Assembly (NCBI RefSeq): GCF_014358015.1
Contig: NZ_JACONV010000001.1
Coordinates: 806,001 to 870,000, forward strand
Length of the DNA: 64,000 bases
Direction of reading: 5' to 3'
From: Pseudomonas triticifolii
GTDB lineage: Bacteria > Pseudomonadota > Gammaproteobacteria > Pseudomonadales > Pseudomonadaceae
Shown here: in pieces, positions 19,674 to 29,588 of the stretch
How positions within the stretch are numbered: position 1 is the first letter of the stretch
Layout: each line of letters starts with the position of its first letter
Notes under the pieces: generated by a model
What the model saw: only the letters and a program-made list of their open reading frames with translations
What the model was told of the DNA's origin: nothing
Databases searched by the model: none
Position numbers and translations under genes: made by a program

Positions 19674-19697
19674 TGTATCCAATTATCCACGGATACA
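19674..19697. promoter_or_regulatory. Candidate GntR operator
   Basis: TGTATCC (19674-19680) and GGATACA (19691-19697) form a perfect 7-bp inverted repeat with a 10-base spacer, 20 bases upstream of the GntR start codon. The position overlaps the expected promoter and is typical for an autoregulated GntR repressor. The repeat is seen directly; the link to this regulator is inference. Confidence 0.6.
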
Positions 19698-19699
19698 CT

Positions 19700-20136
19700 C
19701 AAGCAGAGAGCGTGCCAACTGAAGCTCTTCAAACTAACCATCTGATTCCTATGCAGTTGTCTGAATAGGTGCCAGTGATATACGGGTGGCAGGCGGTGCT
19801 TTGTGCTACCAGATGGCGCAATGACTCCCTGTTTCTGTGCAGAAAAGTAGCGGATGTCTGTGGAAGTGGGCGTGGTTTTTATGAGGTGGACACGATCGAG
19901 GCGCGCGAGCTGGCATCGGGTGTCCGGCAGGCCAGACGACAGGAAAAAGCCGCTCTGCCGATAGGCGTGCTCAACGCGAGATTGTGCGTAAAGAGCTTGG
20001 GATTACCCACGGAGGCCAGCCTCCACTCGGAACCGCACCTGATCAGGTATTTCGTCAAGCGCGACACCGCGATTCCCCGCAAGACGGTCGGTTACTCACG
20101 CCAAGGCGCTCACTGCAAACGATACCTAGAGGGAAG
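19700..20136. other. Region without a clear gene, possible decayed coding sequence
   Basis: No intact gene is recognised. A plus-strand frame (19769-20179, 136 codons) starts without a ribosome site. It contains one stretch with pseudomonad-like composition, 'GFYEVDTIEARELASGVRQA' at about 19876-19935, then loses coding character. It could be a fragment of a lost gene. No family could be named. The region borders the GH19 remnant on one side and the GntR operator on the other. Confidence 0.35.
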
Positions 20137-20378
20137 TCACGCCAACACCTTCAGCGGCTGCTCGAGCAGTTCCGGGTGACGGATCAGGTCAAGCCCTAGC
20201 GCCTCACCGCATTCGGCGTAGTTGGCGCGGCCGGTAAGTCGCTGATGAGTCCTTCAGGGACCGTGATCAGGCCATGCACCGGATCGTTGAAGATCATGGC
20301 CTGCAGCATCTCCACTTCCCAGCGGCTGATGTAGCGAATGTCCGGCCGCACATCAAATTTGCCGATCGGTGTCGTCAT
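20137..20378 (-). pseudogene. Remnant of a GH19-type lysozyme/chitinase
   Basis: On the minus strand, bases 20241 down to 20137 read 'LTGRANYAECGEALGLDLIR' followed by 'HPELLEQPLKVLA' and a stop. This is the family GH19 block that normally continues as G-x-I-Q-L-T-G-R-x-N-Y. The upstream open frame (20378-20196, 'MTTPIGKFDVRPDIRYIS...') runs into the block one frame out, at about 20241 ('EGLIS' where GLIQ is expected). The fragment has therefore lost frame and everything downstream of HPELL, including most of the fold. The 45 residues upstream are not recognised and may belong to another gene. GH19 enzymes of this type are often phage lysis or tailocin genes. Confidence 0.55.
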
Positions 20379-20465
20379 ACTTTTTTCCCCGCTTAAAAAA
20401 CCCGCTGCACGTCGGGCTATCCAAATGCAGGTTAAGATTCGTTAAACAACGAAGGAGACATTTCC

Positions 20466-20779
20466 ATGAGGTTATTGATCACAGGTTGTGCCGTTGCGCT
20501 GCTGTCGGGCTGCGGCACCGTTAAAACACTGAGTGATGCACCTGGCGCTGCGGACGACTTGGCGCGCTGGCAATCGAACTGCAATACGATTCCTCGAGCC
20601 TACAGCGGAGCGGCTTATCAGTTCTGTAACCTGGTCAAAGATCCGGGTCCCACTGGAGCGCACCAACGATCGGCCTAGACCTGATCGTCTCTGGAATCGC
20701 CGATACCGTCGTTCTGCCATACACGGGCTACCAGCAGTACCAGAAAGGCGATATTAAAGTTCGCAGAAAACAGTATTAA
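20466..20779 (+). pseudogene. YceK/YidQ-like lipoprotein, frameshifted
   Basis: Starts 'MRLLITGCAVALLSGCGTVK', a lipoprotein signal with lipobox LSGC and Cys16. It continues in frame to 'QFCNLVKDPGP' and then stops early at codon 71 (20678). From about 20650 a different frame carries on with 'SAPTIGLDLIVSGIADTVVL', 'PYTGYQQYQKGDIKVRRKQY' and a stop at 20777. That is the expected C-terminal half of the YceK/YidQ family, where 'D-L-P-L-S-x-x-A-D-T-x-x-L-P' is conserved. One base is missing around 20645-20655. A ribosome site 'GAAGGAG' precedes the start. It is either a real inactivating frameshift or a sequencing error in a run of G/C. Confidence 0.75.
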
Positions 20780-21146
20780 GGTGAAGCCGCTGGCCAGGCA
20801 GGCGCAAAAAAACCGCACATTGGTGGCCGGGGGTATGGCTGGAATTTGTAGTCGTCAGGCGGGCAGTTCCAGCTTCGAAAGCTCTGTGTAGCAATTGCGG
20901 ATTTCTCCGTCAGGTCTTCGCTGCAATTCGATCCATCTCAGCAATGGTCTTGTCGGTCGCCTCTTTGGCAGCCCTGACCGTCTCGTCATGAGTAGCGTTA
21001 TCGCGTCTGCCGTGTCCTTGGCTGCCTGCTCTTTAGGCTGCGAACAAAGTCTCAGCTACGGATTCACGCGGTCCCGTGCTGACCATATTGCAAAGGAGAA
21101 ATGCATGACAAAAACAGAAGTCACGCAAAAATCACGCCCATGAAAA
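20780..21146 (-). pseudogene. Decayed small lipoprotein gene and otherwise empty interval
   Basis: No intact gene. On the minus strand, around 21040 to 20999, a frame reads 'CSQPKEQAAKDTADA'. One frame away, ending at 20910, follows 'NATHDETVRAAKEATDKTIA' and 'EMDRIAAKT' with a stop. Joined, they resemble the alanine/lysine-rich helical small lipoproteins of pseudomonads, with Cys as the lipidation site, but the signal peptide is broken by stops. The remainder of the interval (20780-20909 and 21066-21146) shows nothing. A plus-strand 82-codon frame at 20895 is a shadow. Confidence 0.4.
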
Positions 21147-21170
21147 AGCCCAACCTGAAGAGGTTGGGCT
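21147..21170 (-). terminator. Rho-independent terminator of tRNA-Pro
   Basis: AGCCCAACCT (21147-21156), a 4-base loop, and AGGTTGGGCT (21161-21170). Read on the minus strand the stem is followed by TTTTT (21147 downward). It lies 17 bases beyond the 3' end of the tRNA gene, in the right orientation. Confidence 0.88.
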
Positions 21171-21186
21171 AAATCACTGAATAATA

Positions 21187-21263
21187 TGGTCGGGACGGAG
21201 TGATTCGAACACTCGACCCCTAGCACCCCATGCTAGTGCGCTACCGGACTGCGCTACGCCCCG
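21187..21263 (-). tRNA. tRNA-Pro (anticodon GGG)
   Basis: A 77-base cloverleaf on the minus strand. The acceptor stem pairs CGGGGCG with CGTCCCG (one G-U pair), the D-arm holds 'AGCGCAGTCCGGTAGCGC', the anticodon stem is CTAGC/GCTAG around the loop ATGGGGT with anticodon GGG, and the T-arm contains 'GTTCGAATC'. The discriminator A and 3' CCA are encoded (21187-21190). It follows the ihfA-merR genes, the usual location in Pseudomonas, and is a potential integration site next to the decayed region at 19.7-21.1 kb. Confidence 0.97.
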
Positions 21264-21351
21264 ACTAGGCGTGAATCTGTTTCGCATGCTGCGAAAACTT
21301 CGAGGAATATACCCTAAGCTTTTGAATTATGGAAGTATCTGGTTGGCTCGG

Positions 21352-21708
21352 TTACGCCTTGAGCATTACCAGTACATCTTCCAGCTCTGCAATCATCTGC
21401 CGGATCATCTGCTTGTACTGCTCGGCATCGTCCTTGACCTCGCCATTGATCAGGCGCAAACGAGCGCCACCGATGGTAAAGCCCTGGTCGTACAGCAAAC
21501 CGCGGATCTGGCGGATCATCAGCACATCCTGGCGCTGATAGTACCGACGATTTCCGCGGCGTTTGACGGGGTTGAGCTGAGGAAATTCCTGTTCCCAGTA
21601 GCGCAAAACGTGCGGTTTCACCGCGCAGAGCTCACTTACCTCACCAATGGTGAAGTAGCGTTTGCCAGGGATCGGCGGCAGCTCGTCGTTATGACTTGGT
21701 TCCAGCAT
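21352..21708 (-). CDS. MerR family transcriptional regulator
   Basis: Small MerR-type regulator, 118 residues. The N-terminal winged HTH is '[29 protein letters not shown]' in part (residues 20-50), followed by a short coiled region. There is no cysteine-rich metal-binding C-terminus. It is similar to the MlrA-like protein found downstream of ihfA in many gammaproteobacteria. The ATG at 21708 lies inside the end of ihfA, giving a 20-base overlap, so it is translationally linked to it. The target is unknown. Confidence 0.92.
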   Translation of the reverse strand: MLEPSHNDELPPIPGKRYFTIGEVSELCAVKPHVLRYWEQEFPQLNPVKRRGNRRYYQRQDVLMIRQIRGLLYDQGFTIGGARLRLINGEVKDDAEQYKQMIRQMIAELEDVLVMLKA

Positions 21709-21991
21709 ATGCCTCAACTCGGGCCTTCAACTTCTGCCCTGGACGAAAGGTGACCACACGGCGCGCCGTGATCGGAATTTCTTCGCCGGTCTTGGGGTTT
21801 CTCCCAGGCCGCTGGCGCTTATCTCGCAGGTCGAAATTGCCGAAACCGGACAATTTCACCTGCTCGTTATCTTCCAGAGCGTGCCTGATTTCCTCAAAGA
21901 ACAGCTCCACCAATTCCTTGGCTTCTCGTTTATTCAGGCCCAGCTCTTCGTACAGGCGTTCGGCCATTTCAGCTTTCGTCAGAGCCCCCAT
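21689..21991 (-). CDS. ihfA: Integration host factor alpha subunit
   Basis: Nucleoid DNA-bending protein, alpha half of the IHF heterodimer; 100 residues, normal length. '[32 protein letters not shown]' in part is the dimerisation region. '[20 protein letters not shown]' and '[12 protein letters not shown]' with the intercalating proline cover the DNA-binding arm. It follows pheT by 3 bases, the standard arrangement. Confidence 0.97.
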   Translation of the reverse strand: MGALTKAEMAERLYEELGLNKREAKELVELFFEEIRHALEDNEQVKLSGFGNFDLRDKRQRPGRNPKTGEEIPITARRVVTFRPGQKLKARVEAYAGTKS

Positions 21992-21994
21992 ACG

Positions 21995-24373
21995 CTACTT
22001 CCTTAATGTGGCGTTTAACCTCTCCTCAAGCGAGGTGAGGATGGCAAGTGTCGTTGCGTTTACCTCATCGTCATTAAGAGTGCGCGATGGATGCTGCCAG
22101 GTCAAGCCGACCGCAAGGCTTTTTCTATGCGGATCAATGCCTTTACCCTGATAAACATCAAATAGCCTGAGGTCTGTGAGCCATTCGCCTGCATTTTCAC
22201 GAATAACGTCCAGAACCGCACTGGAAGAGACATCCCGATCAGCCAGAAGTGCCAGGTCGCGACGAACTTCCGGGAAGCGCGACAGCTCGTGGAATTTCGG
22301 CAGACGACCTTTTGCGACTTCACCCAGAACCAGCTCGAAGACGAACACTGGACGATCCAGCCCCAGGTTCTTCGACAGCTCAGGATGGATCGCGCCCAAG
22401 AAACCGACTTCACGACCATCGCGCAGAATACGTGCGGTCTGACCTGGATGAAGCGCAGGATGCTCGCCTGGCGTGAAGCTGAAATCGCCCAACGCACCGG
22501 CGAAGCCCAGCACGGCTTCCACATCGGCTTTTACATCGAAGAAATCGACTGCGTCACGACCTTGCGCCCAGCCTTCCGGCAAGCGGCTGCCACACACCAC
22601 ACCCGCCAGCATCGGCTCTTGCTTCAGGCCGTCCAGTTGACCGACGAAACGCAGGCCACTTTCGAACATCCGCACACGATCCTGCTGACGGTTGAGGTTG
22701 TGCTGCAACGCCTTGACCAGACCTGGCCACAGCGAGGCGCGCATCGCCGCCATGTCATTGGAGATCGGGTTGGCAAGCAGCAACGGCTTGACGCCCGGCG
22801 TGAACAGCTCGAACCACTTGGGATCGATGAAGCTATAGGTGATCGCTTCCTGATAACCGCGTGCAACCAGCAGGCGGCGCAGCTCTGGCAGATCGCCCTG
22901 GGCTTCGGCCTTGGCCTGTGGTGCAAGACGGGCTTGCGGATAACGAACCGGCAGCCGGTTATAGCCGTACAGACGCGCCAGCTCTTCAATCAGGTCGACT
23001 TCCAGGCTGATGTCGAAACGATGACTTGGCACGGTGACATGCCACTGGCCGTCGGCCTCAGCCGATACACCCAGACCCAGCGCCTTGAGCAGACGCTCGA
23101 TTTCAGCGTTCTCGATCACCAGGCCCAGCATCTGCTCAACGCGGCTTGCGCGCAGCGTTACTGGGGCGACAGATGGCAAGTGCTGTTCGCTGACGGTTTC
23201 GATCACAGGACCTGCTTCGCCACCGGTAATTTCCAGCAACAGACCGGTCGCACGCTCCATGGCCTCGCGTGCCAGTTGCCAGTCAACGCCACGCTCGTAG
23301 CGATGCGAAGCGTCAGTGTGCAAACCGTAGGAACGCGCCTTGCCAGCCACCGAGATGGTGTCGAAGAACGCGCTCTCCAGGAATATGTCGCGTGTACCGG
23401 CGGTGACACCGCTGTGCTCGCCACCCATGACACCGGCGATGGCCAATGCACGCTGGTGGTCGGCAATGACCAGTGTGTCGGCGCGCAGACTGACTTCCTG
23501 ACCGTCAAGCAGAACGAGCTTCTCGCCCTCCTCGGCCATACGCACGCGAATCCCGCCATTGATTTCGGCCAGGTCGAATGCATGCAACGGTTGACCCAAC
23601 TCCAGCATCACGTAGTTGGTGATGTCGACTGCAGCATCGATGCTGCGCACGTCGGAACGACGCAGGCGCTCGACCATCCACAGCGGCGTCGGGCGCGAAA
23701 GATCGACATTACGGATGACGCGGCCCAGGTAGCGCGGGCACGCAGCAGGAGCCAGCACTTCGACAGGACGGACTTCATCGTGCACGGCAGCAACAGTTGC
23801 GACCTGCGGGCGTGTCACTTCAGCAGCGTAAAGCGCGCCGACTTCACGGGCCAGACCGGCCACCGAAAGGCAGTCGCCACGGTTCGGCGTCAGGTCGACC
23901 TCGATGCTCGCATCGTCCAGGCCCAGATAGACACGAATGTCCTGACCCACTGGCGCATCAGCAGCCAGCTCCATCAAGCCATCATTGCCCTCACCTGCCT
24001 GCAATTCGGCAGCGGAACACAACATGCCGTTGGACTCGACACCACGCAGCTTGGCTTTCTTGATCTTGAAATCGCCGGGCAGTTCGGCGCCGATCATCGC
24101 GAAAGGAATTTTCAGGCCCGGGCGCACGTTGGGCGCGCCGCAGACGACCTGGAAAGTTTCGGTGCCATTGCTGACCTGACAAACACGCAGCTTGTCGGCA
24201 TCTGGATGCTGCTCGGTGCTCAGCACTTCGCCGACCACGACACCGGTGAAAACGCCGGCGGCCAGCGTGACGCTGTCAACCTCAAGACCGGCCATCGACA
24301 GACGAGCAACCAGCTCGTCACGGGAAACCTGCGGGCTTACCCAGCCGCGCAGCCATTGTTCACTGAATTTCAT
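21995..24373 (-). CDS. pheT: Phenylalanine-tRNA ligase beta subunit
   Basis: Beta subunit of the alpha2-beta2 PheRS, cytoplasmic; 792 residues. N-terminal tRNA-binding (EMAP-like) domain near residues 40-148, B3/B4 editing region, B5 domain, and a C-terminal ferredoxin-fold anticodon-binding domain ('FHELSRFPEVRRDLALLADRDV' in part). 'AGGAGAGCAGG' precedes the ATG. It lies 32 bases after pheS in the translation operon. Confidence 0.97.
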   Translation of the reverse strand: MKFSEQWLRGWVSPQVSRDELVARLSMAGLEVDSVTLAAGVFTGVVVGEVLSTEQHPDADKLRVCQVSNGTETFQVVCGAPNVRPGLKIPFAMIGAELPGDFKIKKAKLRGVESNGMLCSAAELQAGEGNDGLMELAADAPVGQDIRVYLGLDDASIEVDLTPNRGDCLSVAGLAREVGALYAAEVTRPQVATVAAVHDEVRPVEVLAPAACPRYLGRVIRNVDLSRPTPLWMVERLRRSDVRSIDAAVDITNYVMLELGQPLHAFDLAEINGGIRVRMAEEGEKLVLLDGQEVSLRADTLVIADHQRALAIAGVMGGEHSGVTAGTRDIFLESAFFDTISVAGKARSYGLHTDASHRYERGVDWQLAREAMERATGLLLEITGGEAGPVIETVSEQHLPSVAPVTLRASRVEQMLGLVIENAEIERLLKALGLGVSAEADGQWHVTVPSHRFDISLEVDLIEELARLYGYNRLPVRYPQARLAPQAKAEAQGDLPELRRLLVARGYQEAITYSFIDPKWFELFTPGVKPLLLANPISNDMAAMRASLWPGLVKALQHNLNRQQDRVRMFESGLRFVGQLDGLKQEPMLAGVVCGSRLPEGWAQGRDAVDFFDVKADVEAVLGFAGALGDFSFTPGEHPALHPGQTARILRDGREVGFLGAIHPELSKNLGLDRPVFVFELVLGEVAKGRLPKFHELSRFPEVRRDLALLADRDVSSSAVLDVIRENAGEWLTDLRLFDVYQGKGIDPHRKSLAVGLTWQHPSRTLNDDEVNATTLAILTSLEERLNATLRK

Positions 24374-24405
24374 CCTGCTCTCCTGAAAGATTCGTTACGT
24401 TCGAC

Positions 24406-25475
<1,070 letters not shown>

Positions 25476-25525
25476 ATGACGTTCAACACCGACCCCGGAA
25501 ACCGGGGCCAGTGATTGTCGGGGAC

Positions 25526-25882
25526 TTAGGCCAAAGTGGCTTTAGCTTTCTCGACAATCGCAGCAAACGCCGCTTTTTCGTTCACTGCCAGATCAGCCAG
25601 AACCTTACGGTCGATCTCGATGGACGCTTTTTTCAGGCCGGCAATGAAACGGCTGTAGGACAGACCGTTAACACGAGCACCAGCGTTGATACGAGCGATC
25701 CACAGAGCGCGGAACTGACGTTTTTTCTGACGACGGTCACGGTAGGCGTATTGGCCTGCCTTGATTACCGCTTGCTTGGCAACACGGAATACGCGTGAAC
25801 GCGCGCCGTAGTAGCCTTTAGCAAGTTTCAGAATTTTTTTGTGACGCTTACGGGCAATGACGCCACGCTTTACACGAGCCAT
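25526..25882 (-). CDS. rplT: 50S ribosomal protein L20
   Basis: RNA-binding protein of the large ribosomal subunit, 118 residues, basic throughout; '[20 protein letters not shown]' and '[14 protein letters not shown]' are diagnostic. 'AGGAAG' precedes the ATG. It is encoded 29 bases after rpmI. In enterobacteria L20 represses rpmI-rplT translation (established knowledge); no such site was traced here. Confidence 0.98.
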
Positions 25883-25911
25883 GAGTTACTTCCTCTATAT
25901 CTTGATCAAAA

Positions 25912-26106
25912 TTAACGAAGGCGCAGCATGCGCTCGACTTTTGCCACGTCGGACGGATGCAGCAAGCTGCTTCCGCGCAGTTGACGCTTACGCTTTGTCG
26001 ACATTTTGGTCAGGATGTGGCTCTTGAAAGCGTGTTTGTGCTTGATGCCGTTAGCAGTTTTCAGAAACCGCTTAGCTGCACCACTTTTAGTCTTCATCTT
26101 TGGCAT
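25912..26106 (-). CDS. rpmI: 50S ribosomal protein L35
   Basis: Small basic ribosomal protein, 64 residues. '[20 protein letters not shown]' and '[14 protein letters not shown]' are the family marks. It lies between infC (60 bases upstream) and rplT, the standard order. Confidence 0.98.
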   Translation of the reverse strand: MPKMKTKSGAAKRFLKTANGIKHKHAFKSHILTKMSTKRKRQLRGSSLLHPSDVAKVERMLRLR

Positions 26107-26166
26107 GTTCGGATACTCCGCATTCAGTTGATAAACATAACCGCAAGGCCTGCCGTGCCCTGGTGG

Positions 26167-26712
26167 TTATTTCTTCTTTTTCGGGGCGATGACCATGATC
26201 AGCTGGCGTCCTTCCATCTTAGGATGCTGTTCGACGGAACCGTATTCGAGAAGGTCAGCTTCAACCCGCTTCAACAATTCCATACCCAGCTCCTGGTGGG
26301 CCATCTCACGACCGCGGAATCTCAACGATACCTTGGCCCTGTCCCCGTCACTCAGGAAACGTACCAGGTTGCGCAGTTTTACCTGGTAATCCCCTTCCTC
26401 CGTCCCTGGACGAAACTTGATTTCTTTAACCTGGATCTGCTTCTGGTTTTTCTTCGCTGCAGCCACCTGCTTCTTCTTCTCGAAGATCGATTTGCCGTAA
26501 TCCATCACACGGCAGACCGGAGGTAGTGCGTCGGCAGAAATCTCTACCAGATCCAGCTTCGCCTCTTCGGCTATACGAAGCGCTTCATCAATCGAGACGA
26601 TGCCAATCTGCTCGCCGTCAGCGCCAATTAACCGAACCTCGCGGGCCGAGATATTCTCATTGATCGGGGCCTTGGGTGCAGCTCGTTTATCTTGTCTCAT
26701 TTCACGCTTAAT
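26167..26712 (-). CDS. infC: Translation initiation factor IF-3, ATT start
   Basis: Binds the 30S subunit and controls start-codon selection; about 181 residues. N-domain '[21 protein letters not shown]' in part, linker helix, and C-domain '[19 protein letters not shown]' in part. The first in-frame ATG is at 26700, but the homologous protein is longer. An ATT at 26712 lies 8 bases after 'GGAG' and gives M-K-R-E-M-R, matching the AUU start of E. coli infC. A second ATT at 26718 overlaps the thrS stop and is too close to the ribosome site. The AUU codon makes infC self-repressing, because IF-3 discriminates against it (established knowledge). Confidence 0.93.
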   Translation of the reverse strand: MKREMRQDKRAAPKAPINENISAREVRLIGADGEQIGIVSIDEALRIAEEAKLDLVEISADALPPVCRVMDYGKSIFEKKKQVAAAKKNQKQIQVKEIKFRPGTEEGDYQVKLRNLVRFLSDGDRAKVSLRFRGREMAHQELGMELLKRVEADLLEYGSVEQHPKMEGRQLIMVIAPKKKK

Positions 26713-26717
26713 AGTAA

Positions 26718-28640
26718 TTACTCCGAATCTTGGCGACCACGCCGGGAAACCGCTTGTGCGAGAAATTCAGCGAATTGGGCGACCGGCATTGAGCCGAGGT
26801 CAGCGCCTTCGCGTGTCCGCACAGCGACAGTTTGCATTTCAACCTCCCGATCTCCTATCACAAGGAGATAAGGGACCTTGAGCAAAGTATGCTCACGGAT
26901 TTTAAAGCCGATCTTTTCATTTCTCAAGTCGGACTTGGCACGAAACCCGCTTTGAGCCAAGGTTTTTTCAACTTCAAGGGCAAAATCGGCCTGTTTATCA
27001 GTGATATTCATGATCACGGCCTGAGTCGGCGCGAGCCAGGCCGGGAATGCGCCTTCGTAATGCTCGATCAGAATACCGATGAAACGCTCGAAGGATCCGA
27101 GGATTGCACGGTGCAGCATCACAGGACTCTTGCGACTGTTGTCTTCCGAGACGTACTCGGCGCTCAAACGAATCGGCAGGTTGAAGTCCAGTTGCAGGGT
27201 ACCGCACTGCCACACACGACCGAGGCAGTCTTTCAGGGAGAACTCGATCTTGGGACCGTAGAAAGCACCCTCGCCCGGCTGCAGATCATAAGGCAGACCC
27301 GCGCTGTCGAGCGCAGAAGCCAGTGCCGACTCCGCACGATCCCACAACTCATCCGAACCCACACGCTTTTCAGGGCGCGTCGACAGCTTGAGCTCGATGT
27401 CCTTGAAGCCGAAATCGGCATAGACATCCAGCGTCAGCTTGATGAACGCTGCGGACTCGGACTGCATCTGCTCTTCAGTACAGAAGATGTGCGCGTCGTC
27501 CTGGGTGAAACCACGGACACGCATGATGCCGTGCAAGGCACCCGACGGCTCGTTGCGGTGGCACGCACCGAACTCGGCCAGGCGCATCGGCAGTTCACGG
27601 TAGCTTTTCAGGCCCTGATTGAATACCTGCACGTGACACGGGCAGTTCATGGGCTTGATAGCGTAGTCTCGGCTCTCGGACTCTGTGGTGAACATGTTGT
27701 CGGCGTAGTTGGCCCAGTGGCCGGACTTTTCCCACAACGAGCGATCAACCACTTGCGGCGTCTTGATCTCAAGGTAGCCGTTTTCGTGCTGAACCTTGCG
27801 CATGTACTGCTCAAGCACCTGATACAGGGTCCAGCCCTGAGGGTGCCAGAACACCATGCCCGGCGCTTCTTCCTGGGTATGGAAAAGGCCCAGACGCTTG
27901 CCAATCTTGCGATGGTCGCGCTTTTCGGCTTCTTCGATACGCTGGATGTAAGCCGCCAGTTGCTTCTTGTCTGCCCATGCAGTGCCATAAACGCGCTGCA
28001 ATTGCTCGTTCTTGGCATCACCGCGCCAGTAGGCACCGGACAGCTTGGTCAGCTTGAAGGATTTCAGAAAACGGGTGTTCGGCACGTGCGGGCCGCGGCA
28101 CATGTCGACGTATTCTTCGTGATAGTACAGACCCATGGCCTGTTCATTCGGCATGTCTTCGACCAGGCGCAGCTTGTAGTCTTCGTGACGGGCGCTGAAC
28201 ACCTCGATCACTTCAGCGCGCGGGGTCACTTTCTTGATGACGTCGTAATCTTTTTCGATCAGCTGCTGCATGCGCTGCTCGATCGCCGCCATGTCGTCAG
28301 GCGTGAACGGGCGCTCGTAGGCGATATCGTAATAGAAGCCGTCGTCGATCACCGGGCCGATGACCATTTTTGCAGTCGGATACAACTGCTTGACTGCATG
28401 GCCGACCAGGTGGGCGCAAGAGTGACGGATGATTTCCAGTCCTTCCTGATCCTTCGGGGTGATGATCTGCAGGCTGGCATCGTGCTCGATCAGGTCGCAG
28501 GCGTCGACAAGCTTGCCGTCGACTTTACCGGCCACAGTGGCCTTGGCCAGACCCGCGCCAATAGAGAGCGCGACATCGGCTACAGAAACCGCATGATCGA
28601 AAGAACGTTGACTGCCGTCGGGAAGAGTAATAGTTGGCAT
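26718..28640 (-). CDS. thrS: Threonine-tRNA ligase
   Basis: Class II synthetase, 640 residues. TGS domain residues 1-62, editing domain with '[11 protein letters not shown]' (zinc/editing histidines), catalytic core including '[14 protein letters not shown]', and a C-terminal anticodon-binding domain ('[21 protein letters not shown]' in part). The frame opens at 28673; the ATG at 28640 gives the correct '[10 protein letters not shown]'. The stop TAA shares its last A with the upstream ATT of infC, so the two are tightly linked. Confidence 0.97.
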   Translation of the reverse strand: MPTITLPDGSQRSFDHAVSVADVALSIGAGLAKATVAGKVDGKLVDACDLIEHDASLQIITPKDQEGLEIIRHSCAHLVGHAVKQLYPTAKMVIGPVIDDGFYYDIAYERPFTPDDMAAIEQRMQQLIEKDYDVIKKVTPRAEVIEVFSARHEDYKLRLVEDMPNEQAMGLYYHEEYVDMCRGPHVPNTRFLKSFKLTKLSGAYWRGDAKNEQLQRVYGTAWADKKQLAAYIQRIEEAEKRDHRKIGKRLGLFHTQEEAPGMVFWHPQGWTLYQVLEQYMRKVQHENGYLEIKTPQVVDRSLWEKSGHWANYADNMFTTESESRDYAIKPMNCPCHVQVFNQGLKSYRELPMRLAEFGACHRNEPSGALHGIMRVRGFTQDDAHIFCTEEQMQSESAAFIKLTLDVYADFGFKDIELKLSTRPEKRVGSDELWDRAESALASALDSAGLPYDLQPGEGAFYGPKIEFSLKDCLGRVWQCGTLQLDFNLPIRLSAEYVSEDNSRKSPVMLHRAILGSFERFIGILIEHYEGAFPAWLAPTQAVIMNITDKQADFALEVEKTLAQSGFRAKSDLRNEKIGFKIREHTLLKVPYLLVIGDREVEMQTVAVRTREGADLGSMPVAQFAEFLAQAVSRRGRQDSE

Positions 28641-28987
28641 GGCGCCTCCTCTCCTAGTGGTGACCCCTACCAAAGGTCACGTGGGTTGGGATGAGCCAGT
28701 ACGTGATCCGGTGGTACGCCTGCCTCACAGTGGCAGGAGCCTTGCGGCCAACCTTGAAACGGACCAGATGACTGGAGTGTACAAAAACCTGTTCGCACCT
28801 GACTGAAAACCAGGCCATTCGGGCTGCTGGAAATTCACAGGACGCGCATCCTATCACAGCGCAGTGCATCACGTCGCACTTGCAGGCAAATGAACATGAA
28901 ATTGCACAGCATCTGAACTGGCGCGCTCCAGGGTCGTCAGAACTAGTCGCTACTTCGCAAGACTCTTCCACTGCAAAGGAGAACACC
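28641..28987. other. Divergent intergenic region: thrS leader and promoters
   Basis: No gene seen in these 347 bases. The part next to thrS would be its untranslated leader and contains small hairpins such as CTGCC/GGCAG near 28720-28735. In E. coli the thrS leader folds to mimic tRNA-Thr and is bound by the synthetase; a similar control is possible but was not demonstrated here. The part next to the plus-strand gene ends with a ribosome site 'AAAGGAG'. Confidence 0.5.
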
Positions 28988-29296
28988 ATGAAGCCTTCAA
29001 GCCTGTCCGCACTCCTCGCTTGCGCTGCAATCCTGGCCCCCTGGGGCGCCCAGGCAGCCATGGACAAAACCACTCGCGATACCTTCACTCAAGAGTGCAT
29101 TGCCGCCGCCAAGCAGCAGAACCTGGACGACAAGACCGCCAAAGCGCATTGCGATTGCGGCGCAAAACAGGTGGACAGCCATTTCACGGACAAGGAAATC
29201 GCGACCCTCAATGGCCCTTCGAGCGATTCCAGCCCGGCATTGACTCAAAAACTGCAAAAAATAGTGACCGAAAACTGCGCCAGCGCAAAAAAATAA
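28988..29296 (+). CDS. Small secreted protein with four cysteines
   Basis: 102 residues with a signal peptide ('MKPSSLSALLACAAILAPWG', cleavage after AQA near residue 23). The mature part has four cysteines, in 'QECIAAAK', 'HCDCGAKQV' and the C-terminal 'ENCASAKK', which could form two disulphides in the periplasm. The length and cysteine pattern resemble small conserved hypothetical secreted proteins of pseudomonads; I cannot name a function. The start at 28988 follows 'AAAGGAG'; a longer frame upstream is rejected. Confidence 0.8.
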   Translation: MKPSSLSALLACAAILAPWGAQAAMDKTTRDTFTQECIAAAKQQNLDDKTAKAHCDCGAKQVDSHFTDKEIATLNGPSSDSSPALTQKLQKIVTENCASAKK

Positions 29297-29361
29297 TTTT
29301 GCATCATCGTCTCGAATGACGTCATTTGAGCGCACTGAAATCATATTGCCAATAACGCCAA

Positions 29362-29384
29362 AAGCCCCGTAAGACGGGGCTTTC
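29362..29384 (+). terminator. Rho-independent terminator
   Basis: AAAGCCCCG (29362-29370), loop TAAGA, CGGGGCTTT (29376-29384). A strong GC stem with T-rich end, 65 bases after the stop of the secreted-protein gene. Confidence 0.75.
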
Positions 29385-29517
29385 AGCGCATCGTCAGCTC
29401 AACGAAAAACCGGGGCGGCCACTCCGCAAATCGGGCACATCAGAGTATGACATCCCCCATACACAGGCCCTTCGCTCAAAGTTCCTACCTAAATAGCTGT
29501 CTTTTCGTACATTTCGA

Positions 29518-29588
29518 CTATGATAGGCCGGTGTGCCCAGTTGGCCTGAGCAGCACGTTACTGAAAATTATGTTTCTGGAGATACACC
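29518..29588 (+). promoter_or_regulatory. Probable promoter and leader of the cold-shock gene
   Basis: A TATGAT -10-like element lies at 29519-29524, about 65 bases before the cold-shock start codon, with a T-rich stretch upstream. The resulting untranslated leader and the 'CTGGAG' ribosome site are typical of csp genes, whose leader RNA folds differently in the cold. The assignment is by eye. Confidence 0.4.

Noticed and set aside
20395..20418. CCCG/CGGG stem followed by T-run on the minus strand
   Set aside because: The four-base stem is weak and no minus-strand gene ends at that position.
26832..28694. Plus-strand open frame of 620 codons
   Set aside because: It is antisense to thrS, which is a full-length conserved gene.
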